From NCBI RefSeq assembly GCF_009498235.1, contig NZ_CP044205.1, positions 2,791,389 to 2,855,388 of the forward strand: 64,000 nt of DNA, given 5' to 3'. Every line of letters begins with the position of its first letter. The stretch's first letter is position 1. Under the pieces are notes generated by a model, which saw nothing but the letters and a program-made list of their open reading frames with translations, did not search any database and was not told the DNA's origin. The translations under genes and the position numbers were made by a program. Of the stretch, positions 54,655 through 64,000 are shown piece after piece. The stretch is from Candidatus Methylospira mobilis (GTDB lineage: Bacteria; Pseudomonadota; Gammaproteobacteria; Methylococcales; Methylococcaceae).

Positions 54655-55281
54655 TCAAATTTTTGGGAATTGTATGCGGCTGACCATAAGAGATCCGGAA
54701 ACCGCGAAAAACAACACCATCGGATGAAGCGTTAAACCGGCAAAAACCACCTGTCCGAACCAAAGAGATTCGCGCAAAGCACCCTGAGAAGCAGCGGCAG
54801 CCATCAACAATACCAGCAGTAACGAGGTTGGGATAGGCGTCCCTTCGAAGTACTTCACTTTATCGCCACCGTCCGACAGCGACTCGGCCGTAATGTTATA
54901 GCGGGCCAGGCGGGAAACGCCACATGCAACAAAACCAGCCAGGACAATGCGGTCGTATAAGCCCTGCATTCCGCAACCGTACGCAATGACGGCCGGGGCT
55001 ACTCCGAAGGAGATGATGTCGGCAAGAGAATCCAGCTCGCGCCCCATGGAAGAAATTTTCCGCCGCCACCGGGCAACCCGCCCATCCAGAAAATCGAAGA
55101 TAAAAGCGGCAAAGACCAGACCGCTTGCAAATAATACATGCTTGACTTCGCTGGTTTGCAGATACGTCATCATGGAAAACAACGCCACCGTTCCGCAGAC
55201 TGCGTTTGCCAATGTGAACCAGTCGGCAAGATGGAGTTCTCGAATCATCGAAAAATGTTTACGCGGTCTATGTACCGTCAT
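54655..55281 (-). CDS. CDP-alcohol phosphatidyltransferase (phosphatidylserine synthase-like)
   Basis: About 208 aa from MTVHRPRKHF (55281); the frame extends further up. Membrane enzyme with the signature DGx2ARx8Gx3Dx3D: DFLDGRVARWRRKISSMGRE, then DSLADIISFG. Six or so helices. It swaps CMP of CDP-diacylglycerol for an alcohol such as serine. Type II PssA is the best guess, because TPIPTSLL and the basic N-terminus are typical. Confidence 0.85.
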   Translation of the reverse strand: MTVHRPRKHFSMIRELHLADWFTLANAVCGTVALFSMMTYLQTSEVKHVLFASGLVFAAFIFDFLDGRVARWRRKISSMGRELDSLADIISFGVAPAVIAYGCGMQGLYDRIVLAGFVACGVSRLARYNITAESLSDGGDKVKYFEGTPIPTSLLLVLLMAAAASQGALRESLWFGQVVFAGLTLHPMVLFFAVSGSLMVSRIQFPKI

Positions 55282-55484
55282 ATGGGACTGATTCTCTCTC
55301 TGTAGCGGGAAACGCTCCCGGAACCGGTTTCCGGCTCCGGAAAAAAACCACATCCGCAGCCAAAATACCCTGTTGTAAAACAAAGCATACAATATAATGG
55401 ACAGTATAGTGCAAGACTGGGTATTTCAGGCATGCGACTGTGTGGAGCATGAATTGTTAAACGTTAAAAGCGTCAGCGTCTGCG

Positions 55485-58013
55485 ATGATCATTTCGAACA
55501 GCTCATTTCTTATCGGTTCTTATCTGGTCAGCGCGGGATTTATATTCGCGATAGGCATTCAGGCAAGCTTTGTCGCTCTGGCGGGATACCGCACGAAACT
55601 TTACCGGGTATTCTCGCTGCTGTGCCTCCTGGCGGCGGGCTTCATGTTCACCACAGTCAATTATTATCTGGTTGACACCGTTGCCGCGGCAGCGGTAGCC
55701 ATCAAATGGCAGTCAACGCTCATCGGGTTTTTCTTCCTCGTTTTTTATGCCTTTGTCGCGATCTATACGCAACAACGCCGAATCAAGCCCTGGTTGATCG
55801 GCATAGCGCTGATTCTGGGCGGCCTGATGATAGCCAATTGCCTATCTCCTTACGGCACACGGTACGCAACCCTGGATAAAGCGGCGCCGCTGATTTTGCC
55901 CTGGGGAGAAATATTGCCAAGATTTTCAGGAAAAACAGGATCTTATGCATCGATTCCGCGCGCGACCCATTTAGGTATCCTGATTTGGGCACTTTACCGT
56001 AGCGCCGTGCAATTCAGGCAGGGACAACGGCGGGACGGGATATTTCTGGCGACCAGCGTTTTACTCCTTGTCGCCACCTATCTATGGGGCATGCTGATAG
56101 ACTTGGGGCTCATCAACTCCTTCTATAGCCCTGGTCTTGCATTTCTCATACTGATCTTGCTGATGAGCATCGGTCTGGCGCTGGAGTTACGCCATCAAAC
56201 GTCCATCATGAAATCCAACGCAGATGAACTGCGTATCGCCGCGACCGCCTTTGAAACCCAGGAAGGCATTTTCGTTACCGATGAAAGAAAAATCATCCTG
56301 CGCGTCAATAAAGCCTTCTGCCGGCTGACCGGTTACCAGCCCGAAGAAGTAATCGGCGCCCCTCCGGTCATGATCGGATTCGGGCGGAATCAAACTCCGT
56401 TCCTTCACCACATGCAGGAAATCCTTTTGCACGACCAATGCTGGCAGGGAGAAGCCTGGTGCAGAAACAAGGACGGCGCGTTAATGGAGATATGGCTGAC
56501 CGTCAGCTGTATTTCCGATCCCAACGAGCAGACGCATATTTCCGTCGGCGCATTTTCCGATATTTCCAAGTATAAGGCCGCAGAGGCCCGGATACACGAC
56601 CTTGCCTTCTATGATCCCCTGACCAACCTGCCCAATCGCCGTTTACTTCTCGACCGGCTACAGCAGGCGATCACTGCCGGCAACCGGCATAGAAGACATG
56701 GAGCCGTGCTGTTTATCGACCTGGATAATTTCAAAATTCTAAACGACAGTAAAGGACACAAGCTCGGCGATATATTATTGATCGAAGTGGCCGAGCGCCT
56801 GCAAACCACGCTGCGTGAAAGCGACACGGTGGCCAGACTGGGCGGAGATGGGTTCACCGCCATGCTATACACGCAGGGATCGGAGTCTGAAATCGCTGGC
56901 GAAAATCCGCATAAAACAGCTCATCATGAAGGCAACACAGTGGCAAGACTGGGCGGAGACGAATTCGTCGTCATCCTGAATAATCTGGACATGGAAACCC
57001 GGCAGGCGGTCGTACAGGCCGAAATAGTCGGCGAAAAACTGCTGGGAGCCTGCCGCGGACCGTTCAGCCTGCAAGGGCAGGAATACTACAGTTCGTCCTG
57101 TATCGGTGTTTGCCTTTTTCTCGGCAGCCAGTTTGGAGTGGATGAACTGCTCAAACGCGCCGATACCGCCATGTACCAGGCAAAAAAGGAAGGAAGCAAC
57201 AACATGCGCTTTTATGACCCGGAAATGCAGTCCATACTGGAGTCGAGACTGCGGCTGGAGTCCTGGATGCGCAATATGGTCCCCGATAATCAGTTGCGGC
57301 TTCATTATCAACCCAAAGTCGATTCCAGCGGCCGGATTTTTGGCGCCGAGGTACTGCTGCGCTGGCTTCATCCGGAGCAGGGAATCATTTCTCCCGCCGA
57401 ATTCATCCCGCTTTCGGAAGAAAACGGCTTGATTCTGCACATTGGAGAATGGGTGCTGAAGGCGGCCTGCCAACAGTTAAAAGCATGGGAAAACGATACG
57501 AAAACCAGTTCCTTGCACCTTTCCGTCAATGTCAGCGCAAAGCAGATCCATCAACCGGATTTTGTGGTACGAGTGCAGAACATACTCAACAACACCGGCG
57601 CCAACCCGGCAAAACTCAACCTAGAACTAACCGAAAGCATGCTGATGGAAAAAGTGGAAGACGTCATCAATAAAATGTCTTCCTTGAAATCCATCGGCGT
57701 AAGTTTCGCGCTGGATGATTTTGGCACCGGCTATTCCTCTTTGTCCTATCTGAAACGATTGCCGCTTGACGAGCTGAAGATAGACCAGTCTTTCGTACGC
57801 GACGTGTTGATAGCCCCTAACGACGACGCCATCGCCTGCGCCATCATAGCGCTGGGAAAAAGCATGGGACTATCGGTCATCGCCGAAGGCGTGGAGCTTC
57901 AGGAACAGCTGGACTTTCTAGCCCGTCACGGTTGCAATCATTTTCAGGGCTATCTGTTCAGCAAGCCGGTACCGATCGGTGAATTCGAGCTGCTGCTGGG
58001 CAACGCCGCCTGA
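55485..58013 (+). CDS. Membrane GGDEF/EAL protein with duplicated GGDEF segment
   Basis: 842 aa. Seven N-terminal helices (1-225), a PAS domain (about 245-360, AFETQEGIFVTDERK), GGDEF (about 375-560) and EAL (about 575-840). The GGDEF motif occurs twice: TVARLGGDGFTAMLY and, 37 residues later, TVARLGGDEFVVILNN. The first is degenerate, the second intact. The insert between them (EIAGENPHKTAHHEG) is unusual. The EAL site reads AEVLLRWLHP and the later DDFGTGYSSL is intact. It would make and/or cleave c-di-GMP. Confidence 0.93.
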   Translation: MIISNSSFLIGSYLVSAGFIFAIGIQASFVALAGYRTKLYRVFSLLCLLAAGFMFTTVNYYLVDTVAAAAVAIKWQSTLIGFFFLVFYAFVAIYTQQRRIKPWLIGIALILGGLMIANCLSPYGTRYATLDKAAPLILPWGEILPRFSGKTGSYASIPRATHLGILIWALYRSAVQFRQGQRRDGIFLATSVLLLVATYLWGMLIDLGLINSFYSPGLAFLILILLMSIGLALELRHQTSIMKSNADELRIAATAFETQEGIFVTDERKIILRVNKAFCRLTGYQPEEVIGAPPVMIGFGRNQTPFLHHMQEILLHDQCWQGEAWCRNKDGALMEIWLTVSCISDPNEQTHISVGAFSDISKYKAAEARIHDLAFYDPLTNLPNRRLLLDRLQQAITAGNRHRRHGAVLFIDLDNFKILNDSKGHKLGDILLIEVAERLQTTLRESDTVARLGGDGFTAMLYTQGSESEIAGENPHKTAHHEGNTVARLGGDEFVVILNNLDMETRQAVVQAEIVGEKLLGACRGPFSLQGQEYYSSSCIGVCLFLGSQFGVDELLKRADTAMYQAKKEGSNNMRFYDPEMQSILESRLRLESWMRNMVPDNQLRLHYQPKVDSSGRIFGAEVLLRWLHPEQGIISPAEFIPLSEENGLILHIGEWVLKAACQQLKAWENDTKTSSLHLSVNVSAKQIHQPDFVVRVQNILNNTGANPAKLNLELTESMLMEKVEDVINKMSSLKSIGVSFALDDFGTGYSSLSYLKRLPLDELKIDQSFVRDVLIAPNDDAIACAIIALGKSMGLSVIAEGVELQEQLDFLARHGCNHFQGYLFSKPVPIGEFELLLGNAA

Positions 58014-58022
58014 AACACAAGC

Positions 58023-58595
58023 TTACTCGATATGCCAAGGCAGCTTGACTCGGCGTGTATAGTGCAGCCACCACCCTATCAGAGCAAGCAACGCGATCCC
58101 CACGATTACCCCCTCTTCTATTCGACGCAGATCGGTAACCACCAGCGCCAGGGTACTGCCGAAAACATAACCCAGAGCGCCCACAGCCAGAGCCCATAAC
58201 AATGCCGCGAAAAAATTCAGCGGCGTATATTGCCGCCAGGTTACGTCACTCATTCCTATCGCGATCGGGCCTGCTATACGCAGCCCGTAAAGAAAGCGCA
58301 TCGTAAAAATCAAACGTCGATGGTAGCGTTGCATCAGCGCGCGTATCTTCATGATGCGCGGTTCGATGCCGGGAAAGCGGCGCAGCAGTTGCGGCGCGTA
58401 ATGTTTTCCCAACAGGAAATACAACTGATCGCCGGCGAAACTGCCGCCCATGGATAAAGCCACGACCCAAAAAAAGGACAAATAGCCCTGATATGCTGCG
58501 AAACTCGCAATCAGCAATACCGCTTCGCCCTCTAGAAACGAACCGATAAATACAGCCCAATAACCATACTGCCGAACCCACTCTATGATATGCAT
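58023..58595 (-). CDS. DedA-family membrane protein
   Basis: 190 aa. DedA signature: GSFLEGEAVLLIASFAAYQG, GGSFAGDQLYFLLGKHYAP, RFLYGLRIAGPIAIGMSDV and NFFAALLWALAVGALGYVFG. Members flip lipids such as undecaprenyl phosphate. It converges with the GGDEF/EAL gene (9 bp between stops). Confidence 0.93.
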   Translation of the reverse strand: MHIIEWVRQYGYWAVFIGSFLEGEAVLLIASFAAYQGYLSFFWVVALSMGGSFAGDQLYFLLGKHYAPQLLRRFPGIEPRIMKIRALMQRYHRRLIFTMRFLYGLRIAGPIAIGMSDVTWRQYTPLNFFAALLWALAVGALGYVFGSTLALVVTDLRRIEEGVIVGIALLALIGWWLHYTRRVKLPWHIE

Positions 58596-58671
58596 TTTAT
58601 CCTCACTAGTGACATAAGACGGTAGCAGAATAGTTACAAATAATATAGCGAAGTGACTGACATCATTGAAC

Positions 58672-59508
58672 TTAAACCTGATCCGGCTTGTTCTGGCCTA
58701 TTAGCACAGAACTCATCGAAATAGCGCCCAGAGTGACTTTTTCGCAAAAAAATGTAACTGCTTCCCCTTTATCCTGCAGCCCCAGTACAGGCAGCAGCGG
58801 ACAAAAATGATCGAATGCAGGCACGGACAAACGCGCGGCTTCGCCCAATTGCTGATAATGGATAATCGCGTCATGCTCACCGGCCAGAATCAACTTCCTG
58901 ATTTGCTGATCGAAGGCAATGGCCCAATCATGAGCGATATCTTTCCAGATCACGGCTCCGAGGTTATGAACGATGTTTCCGCTGCCGAGAACCAGCACGC
59001 CTTGATTCCTCAGCACTTTCAAAGCCCTGCCCAGATCATAGTGAAATTGTGCGGGTTTGCTGTGATCCAGACTCAGTTGGAGAACCGGGATATCGGCCTG
59101 CGGATACATACGGCGCAAGATAGACCACGCCCCGTGATCCAGACCCCAGTCAAAATCCGGCTTGATTGCGACTCCTTCGACAGTCTGCCGTATCCGTTCC
59201 GCCAGTGCAGGCTCGCCGGGAGCAGGATATTCCAGATCGAAAAGCGCTTGCGGGAAACCAGCAAAATCATGAATAGTGCGAGGCTGCAGCATCGCTGTCA
59301 CATAAGTGCCGGCGGTTTCCCAATGAGCCGACAAACACAGTATTGCCTCAGGTTTGGGGAACGACTGGGCAATCCGGCTCCATGCGCGACTGAACTCGTT
59401 ATCTTCAATGGCGTTCATCGGGCTGCCGTGACCGATGAACAGCACAGGCATTTGATATGCCGGTCCGTCAGGCTTCTGGTTGGCGGCAGTGGCATCCGGT
59501 ATCTTCAT
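58672..59508 (-). CDS. Class III extradiol dioxygenase-like protein (YgiD/DODA family)
   Basis: 278 aa. Metal His residues: FIGHGSPMNAIED, CLSAHWETAGTYVT, DWGLDHGAWSILRRM and LGSGNIVHNLG. This is the LigB-fold of 4,5-DOPA extradiol dioxygenase. An alternative start at MPVLFIGHG (aa 20) gives a length closer to some relatives. The substrate in this organism is unknown. Confidence 0.92.
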   Translation of the reverse strand: MKIPDATAANQKPDGPAYQMPVLFIGHGSPMNAIEDNEFSRAWSRIAQSFPKPEAILCLSAHWETAGTYVTAMLQPRTIHDFAGFPQALFDLEYPAPGEPALAERIRQTVEGVAIKPDFDWGLDHGAWSILRRMYPQADIPVLQLSLDHSKPAQFHYDLGRALKVLRNQGVLVLGSGNIVHNLGAVIWKDIAHDWAIAFDQQIRKLILAGEHDAIIHYQQLGEAARLSVPAFDHFCPLLPVLGLQDKGEAVTFFCEKVTLGAISMSSVLIGQNKPDQV

Positions 59509-60030
59509 CGTTACTCACTCCATAAAGTTCGATACATAAGGCGCATGCCCATACGGATGTCCGTCCGTTTATACTACAGCCCATGGCGCGCGTTGTCGTA
59601 TTTAAATCCGGCAGTAATTTAAAGCTATTGTAACTATTCGACTACCGTTGTATACCACTGCGGGGGCGGGTTTAAGGCCGATCATGGGCTAGAGCCCGCT
59701 ACTGCAAAGATGCTTTATTCGAAGATTACATTGCAGTCCCGTTTAATGATGCGTTTTCCGTATAAGGCTCTCATGAGCTGAATAGTCACAAACTATTTTA
59801 CTGAACGTCCCTGCTCTCGACACCCTCAGGCATTCAAGGCATGGGTTCCATGAACTGCGTTGGGTTGAGCATATTATGAACAGGATTGCATCCGGTCTTC
59901 GGCGCATACGGCGCCCTAAGATATCAGGCCGACTCTCGAATTCCGCTATAATCCTTCCAGAAAACTTGACTCGTTCGTTGTCTGAAGATCCCCGTTGCCC
60001 CTGGGTACGGCTTACCCCGACCGCATATCA
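59509..60030. promoter_or_regulatory. Leader region of the cobalamin operon
   Basis: 522 bp without a gene. TATAAT at 59947-59952 is a likely -10 for cobB; the -35 is weak. Despite the B12 context, no cobalamin-riboswitch core was recognised. Confidence 0.5.
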
Positions 60031-61329
60031 ATGCCAAATATTCCATCATGCCCCGCCTTGTTGATTGCCGCACCGGCTTCCGGTCACGGCAAAACCTCGG
60101 TGACCGCAGGCATCGCCCGTTATCATAGTCGTCGAGGCCTGCGTGTACGCTGCTTTAAAACCGGACCGGACTTCATCGACCCCGGCCTGTTGGAACAAGC
60201 ATCGGGCCAGCCGGTTTACAACCTGGACACCTGGATCATGGGCGAAGATCATTGCCGGCAACTGCTGCACGAAGCCGCAGCCGGCAATGACCTGATTCTG
60301 GTCGAAGGCGTAATGGGATTATTCGACGGCACGCCCTCCAGCGCCGATCTGGCCGAATGTTTCGGCTTACCGGTGCTGCCGGTCATCGACGCATCGAAAA
60401 TGGCGCAGACTTTTGCCGCCGTGCTGCACGGGCTGGCTACCTTTCGCGACAGCTTGAAAATTGCCGGAGCGGTAGCCAACAACGTTGCATCGGAACGTCA
60501 CGCAGAACTGTTACGCGCCGCCCTGCCATCGCACATCAAGCTTGCAACCCTGCCCCGCAACCCGGACGCGACGCTGCCAAGCCGTCACCTGGGACTCCGG
60601 ATCGCGGCGGAAATCGACGGGCTCGACCAGCGGCTCGACCGGCTGGCCGAAGCCGTCGGCGCAAGCTGTCTGGCGGAGCTGCCGGCGCCTGCTGAATTTG
60701 TGCAACCGGCTACCCAACCGCTGGCAGAAGCCCTGTTGCATGAAAAAACCATTGCAGTCGCGCGCGACAATGCTTTTTGTTTCCTGTATCGCGCCAACAT
60801 CGACTGCCTGCGCAAACTTGGCGCGCAAGTCGTTTTTTTCTCGCCGCTCAAGGATAACGCGCTGCCTGCCGCCGATGCAATTTATCTGCCCGGAGGCTAC
60901 CCGGAACTGTTTGCGGCTGAACTCAGCCGCAACGAAAGCTTACGGCAACAGATGCGCAGCCATGTCGAGAAAAATAAACCGCTGCTCGCCGAATGCGGTG
61001 GTCTGATGACGCTAGGCGATGCGCTGGAAGATCTGAACGGCAACCGGCATGCCATGCTCGGCCTGCTGCCAGGCATAGCGCACATGGGGCAACGCCTGCA
61101 TGCGATCGGTTCACAGCAGGCGCTGATTGCCGGAGCAAGCATACGCGGTCATACCTTCCATTACTCCCGATTCGATACTACACTGACACCCTGTTTTCAG
61201 GCGCAAACCCAGGACGGTAGAACGGGAGAAGCCCTTTACCGGCATGGTTCGCTGCTGGCATCCTATGTTCACTGGTATTTTCCATCCAATCCGGCTCTGG
61301 TTGCGAGCTGGTTTTTATCCGAGGGATAG
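60031..61329 (+). CDS. cobB: Cobyrinic acid a,c-diamide synthase
   Basis: 432 aa from MPNIPSCPALLIAAPASG (ATG at 60031). It amidates the a and c side chains of the corrin with Gln and ATP. P-loop APASGHGKTS, the corrin-binding KTGPDFIDPGLL, and a C-terminal glutaminase-like domain (AECGGLMTL with Cys). It may be CobB (aerobic, hydrogenobyrinic acid) or CbiA type. It heads the operon cobB-cobO-bluB-dctA-cobS. Confidence 0.93.
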   Translation: MPNIPSCPALLIAAPASGHGKTSVTAGIARYHSRRGLRVRCFKTGPDFIDPGLLEQASGQPVYNLDTWIMGEDHCRQLLHEAAAGNDLILVEGVMGLFDGTPSSADLAECFGLPVLPVIDASKMAQTFAAVLHGLATFRDSLKIAGAVANNVASERHAELLRAALPSHIKLATLPRNPDATLPSRHLGLRIAAEIDGLDQRLDRLAEAVGASCLAELPAPAEFVQPATQPLAEALLHEKTIAVARDNAFCFLYRANIDCLRKLGAQVVFFSPLKDNALPAADAIYLPGGYPELFAAELSRNESLRQQMRSHVEKNKPLLAECGGLMTLGDALEDLNGNRHAMLGLLPGIAHMGQRLHAIGSQQALIAGASIRGHTFHYSRFDTTLTPCFQAQTQDGRTGEALYRHGSLLASYVHWYFPSNPALVASWFLSEG

Positions 61330-61338
61330 CCCCTATAC

Positions 61339-61950
61339 ATGACCGCAGAATCCATATGCAATCAACGCCATCGCGAACGCATGCTGCGTAAACAGAAGGT
61401 GGTTGACGAACTGATAGCCGGCGCGACGCACGATAAAGGCCTGCTGCTGGTCATAACCGGCAACGGCAAAGGCAAAAGCAGTTCGGCTTTCGGCATGGTA
61501 GCTCGCTCCCTGGGCCACGGCATGAAAGCCGGCGTCGTGCAGTTCATCAAAGGTGCGTTTTCCACCGGCGAAGAAACATTTTTCCGGCGCTTTCCGGATG
61601 AGGTCGAATATCACGTCATGGGAGAAGGTTTCACCTGGGTAACCCAGGATCGCAACCGCGACATTCAGGCTGCGGAAGCCGGTTGGACAGTCGCGCAAAC
61701 CATGCTGAGCAACCCCGCTATCAATCTGGTGGTATTGGATGAACTCAACATTGTGCTGAAATTCGGCTATCTGCCGCTGGAGCGCGTACTGAACGCGTTG
61801 CATCAACGTCCGGCGGGACAGCATGTCGTTATTACCGGGCGCGGCGCGATACGCGAACTGATCGATATAGCCGATACCGTCAGCGAAGTTAACAACATCA
61901 AACACGCCTTCAAACAGGGCATACGCGCGCAAAAAGGGATTGAGCTTTGA
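61339..61950 (+). CDS. cobO: Corrinoid adenosyltransferase
   Basis: 203 aa. P-loop ITGNGKGKSSSAFGM, then MGEGFTWVTQDRNRDI and VVLDELNIVLKFGYL, typical of CobO/BtuR (CobA). It attaches the adenosyl group to cob(I)yrinic acid a,c-diamide. The start is 9 bp after cobB. Confidence 0.96.
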   Translation: MTAESICNQRHRERMLRKQKVVDELIAGATHDKGLLLVITGNGKGKSSSAFGMVARSLGHGMKAGVVQFIKGAFSTGEETFFRRFPDEVEYHVMGEGFTWVTQDRNRDIQAAEAGWTVAQTMLSNPAINLVVLDELNIVLKFGYLPLERVLNALHQRPAGQHVVITGRGAIRELIDIADTVSEVNNIKHAFKQGIRAQKGIEL

Positions 61951-61952
61951 GT

Positions 61953-62639
61953 ATGTCGGACTTCAGCGCGGAAGAAATCGAAACCGTCTACCGCGTTATC
62001 CGCGAGCGCCGCGACATGCGCCACTTCCGGCCCGACCCGATCGACCCGCGCGTGCTCGAGCGCTTGCTGCTGGCCGCCCACCATGCGCCCAGCGTCGGCT
62101 ACATGCAACCCTGGCGCTTCATTAGGATTACCGACCCAGCCCTGCGCATGCAAATACACGCACAGGTTGAAAGCGAACGCCAAAAAACCGCTGAAGCGCT
62201 GGGAAACAGAAAAGACGAGTTCAGCAAGCTGAAAGTCGAAGGCATACTTGACTGCGGCGTGCTGCTGGTAGCTGCGCTGAGCGATGATCGGGAAAAGCAT
62301 GTTTTCGGCCGGCGTACGCTGCCGGAAATGGATCTGGCCTCGGTCGCCTGCGCGATACAGAATCTGTGGCTCGCCGCGCGTGCGGAAGGCCTGGGGCTGG
62401 GCTGGGTATCGTTTTTCGACCCCGTTGAGCTGGCTGAACTTCTCGGCATCCCCGATGGCGGAAAACCGGTGGCGATACTGTGCCTGGGACACGTCGAAGC
62501 TTTCTATCCGCAACCGATGCTGGAAATGACCGACTGGGAAAAACGCCGCAATGTGGATGAATTGGTTTTCGAGAACAGGTGGGGAATGAATATCGGAGTA
62601 CACCCGCAACCCTTTTCGCAGTTCTCTACGGTTCAGTAA
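61953..62639 (+). CDS. bluB: 5,6-dimethylbenzimidazole synthase
   Basis: 228 aa from the ATG at 61953 (AGGGA upstream, 2 bp after the cobO stop). BluB pattern: ERRDMRHFRPDPIDPRVLER, APSVGYMQPWRFI, LDCGVLLVAALSDD. It cleaves FMN with oxygen to make the lower ligand of B12, so the organism is aerobic. Confidence 0.96.
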   Translation: MSDFSAEEIETVYRVIRERRDMRHFRPDPIDPRVLERLLLAAHHAPSVGYMQPWRFIRITDPALRMQIHAQVESERQKTAEALGNRKDEFSKLKVEGILDCGVLLVAALSDDREKHVFGRRTLPEMDLASVACAIQNLWLAARAEGLGLGWVSFFDPVELAELLGIPDGGKPVAILCLGHVEAFYPQPMLEMTDWEKRRNVDELVFENRWGMNIGVHPQPFSQFSTVQ

Positions 62640-62645
62640 CGTCAT

Positions 62646-63956
62646 ATGCATATACTCCCCTTGTGTCGTCAACTTTACGTTCAAGTGCTTATTGCCATCG
62701 CGCTAGGTATTTTGCTGGGCATTTTTTGCCCGGAAACAGCCTCCGGCGCAGCGGTAAAAGCGCTCGGGGAGGGCTTTATCAAACTGATAAAAATGATGAT
62801 TCCGCCCATCATTTTTTGCACCGTGGTATCGGGTATCGCCCACATTCAGGATGCTAAAAAAGTCGGACGCATCGGTGTCAAGGCCTTACTGTATTTCGAA
62901 GTGATTTCGACCTTTGCGCTGATCATTGGCTTACTGGTCGGTAATATTCTGCAGCCCGGACGAGGATTCAGCAGTCCAAGCAATGTTTCGTCCGTGGCCG
63001 GTTACGCTGAAAAAGCGTCCCAACTAAAACCCGTCGATTTCGTACTGGGTATTATCCCCGACAGTTTCTTCGGCGCGCTGGCGGCGGGCGATATACTGCA
63101 TGTGCTGGTGGTCGCGGTATTATTCGGCTTTTCACTGATGGCGCTACGCGAACGCGGTCAGGCCATGCGCGTGTTTATCGAAGATATCGCTCATGTGATG
63201 TTCGGCATCCTCTCCATTATTATGAAAGCAGCCCCGATCGGAGCCTTCGGCGCGATGGCGTTCACCATAGGCAAATACGGCCCGCAATCCCTCGCCAGCC
63301 TTGCCGGGCTGGTTGCCGGCTTTTATCTGACCGCCACCCTGTTTGTAGTCGTGGTCCTGGGGACAGTCGCGCGTATTGCCGGCTTCAACATTCTGCATTT
63401 CCTTCTATTTATCAAGGATGAGCTGTTGCTGGTACTGGGCACCAGCTCATCCGAAAGCGCATTGCCCCGTTTGATGAGCAAGCTCCAGGCACTGGGTTGC
63501 TCAAAACCGGTGGTTGGTCTGGTTATTCCCACCGGTTATTCGTTCAACCTCGACGGCACCAATATCTACATGACGCTGACGACATTATTTATCGCCCAGG
63601 CCCTGAACATCGATCTGACATGGGGGCAGCAGGCAACCATCCTGGTTGTGGCCATGCTCACATCCAAGGGCGCCAGCGGCGTCTCCGGCGCCGGATTTAT
63701 TACCCTGGCGGCAACGCTCGCAGCGATAGACCCGGCGATGGTTCCCGGCATGGCGATCGTATTCGGCATCGATAAATTCATGAGCGAATGCCGCGCGTTG
63801 ACCAACATGGTCGGCAACAGCGTAGCCACCGTAGTGATTGCGTCGTGGGAAGGCGAACTGGACCGTGACGCCATGAGAAACACGCTTGGACGGACAAGGC
63901 CAAACGCTGGCAACCTGACCGCCGAAATAAAATCAAGCAATCAACCCGGTTTATGA
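62646..63956 (+). CDS. dctA: Dicarboxylate/amino acid:cation symporter
   Basis: 436 aa. Family motifs: [44 protein letters not shown] and [20 protein letters not shown]. About eight helices plus two hairpins. It imports C4-dicarboxylates or Glu/Asp with H+ or Na+. It is unusual in a B12 operon; the stop overlaps cobS (ATGA). Confidence 0.96.
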   Translation: MHILPLCRQLYVQVLIAIALGILLGIFCPETASGAAVKALGEGFIKLIKMMIPPIIFCTVVSGIAHIQDAKKVGRIGVKALLYFEVISTFALIIGLLVGNILQPGRGFSSPSNVSSVAGYAEKASQLKPVDFVLGIIPDSFFGALAAGDILHVLVVAVLFGFSLMALRERGQAMRVFIEDIAHVMFGILSIIMKAAPIGAFGAMAFTIGKYGPQSLASLAGLVAGFYLTATLFVVVVLGTVARIAGFNILHFLLFIKDELLLVLGTSSSESALPRLMSKLQALGCSKPVVGLVIPTGYSFNLDGTNIYMTLTTLFIAQALNIDLTWGQQATILVVAMLTSKGASGVSGAGFITLAATLAAIDPAMVPGMAIVFGIDKFMSECRALTNMVGNSVATVVIASWEGELDRDAMRNTLGRTRPNAGNLTAEIKSSNQPGL

Positions 63957-64000
63957 ACTTTACCTCCTTCTGGCTTGCATTACAGTTTCTAACGCGCTTC
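63953..64000 (+). CDS. cobS: Adenosylcobinamide-GDP ribazoletransferase, 5' end (partial)
   Basis: The first 16 residues, [16 protein letters not shown], match the CobS N-terminus (LALQFLTR). The ATG overlaps the dctA stop (ATGA). The gene continues past the window. It would join the lower ligand to cobinamide-GDP. Confidence 0.8.
   Translation, partial: MNFTSFWLALQFLTRF

Noticed and set aside
1..64000. CRISPR arrays, rRNA or tRNA genes
   Set aside because: No spaced direct repeats or conserved RNA cores were seen; the only clear tandem repeats are the vgrG ones at 41995-42135.

Overview
The window looks like chromosomal DNA of a gammaproteobacterium, most probably a methylotroph or methanotroph of the Methylococcales type. 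That is inferred from gene content only: an H+-translocating pyrophosphatase, many copper-handling proteins (SCO, PCu(A)C, CopC), several diiron/ferritin-like proteins, c-type cytochromes, and aerobic B12 genes with bluB. No rRNA, tRNA or CRISPR array was found. Base composition is moderate, with AT-rich patches in the accessory zone.

Layout. 1-12.8 kb: the end of a BaeS-like sensor kinase, a secreted YHYH-domain protein, hemH-folE facing a three-gene pterin-like operon (DHPS-like, SDR, EgtD-like methyltransferase), dusA, a TerC-superfamily membrane protein, and rpsO-pnp. 12.9-18.4 kb: a six-gene minus-strand block (116-aa protein, P1B-type ATPase without CPC and without CxxC, three small proteins, EcsC) resembling a ferrosome-type organelle operon. 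18.7-23.6 kb: lipoprotein, PerM-type transporter, CcsA/YpjD-like protein, PCu(A)C, SCO and two SMR (Gdx-like) exporters. 23.7-28.6 kb: an operon with two cytochrome-bd-subunit-I-like proteins (one with a fused haem-c domain), a dihaem cytochrome c and two diiron proteins. 29.0-33.0 kb: hppA and a dynamin-like GTPase.

33.1-50.5 kb is an accessory zone of insertion sequences and broken genes: a decayed IS3 element; an AT-rich gene joining a cyanovirin-N-like domain to an NlpC/P60-like domain; an IS66 element abutting a decayed IS5 copy; an HD-GYP protein; an integrase relic; parD with a broken parE; a vgrG broken by a frameshift and an IS30 insertion; a resolvase; a small ORF plus an ADP-ribosyltransferase-like gene (possible toxin-antitoxin or defence pair); an intact IS5 with a TTAG target duplication; and a TOTE primase fragment joined to a plasmid replication protein fragment.

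50.5-64 kb returns to core-like content: CopC with a beta-propeller protein and a membrane-anchored partner, a third ferritin-like diiron protein, a CDP-alcohol phosphatidyltransferase, a membrane GGDEF/EAL protein with a duplicated GGDEF segment, a DedA protein, an extradiol dioxygenase-like protein, and a cobalamin operon (cobB-cobO-bluB-dctA-cobS) running off the right edge. The main candidates for undescribed biology are the bd-like/diiron operon, the CPC-less ATPase cluster, the pterin-like operon, the CVNH-NlpC/P60 protein and the ADP-ribosyltransferase-like pair.
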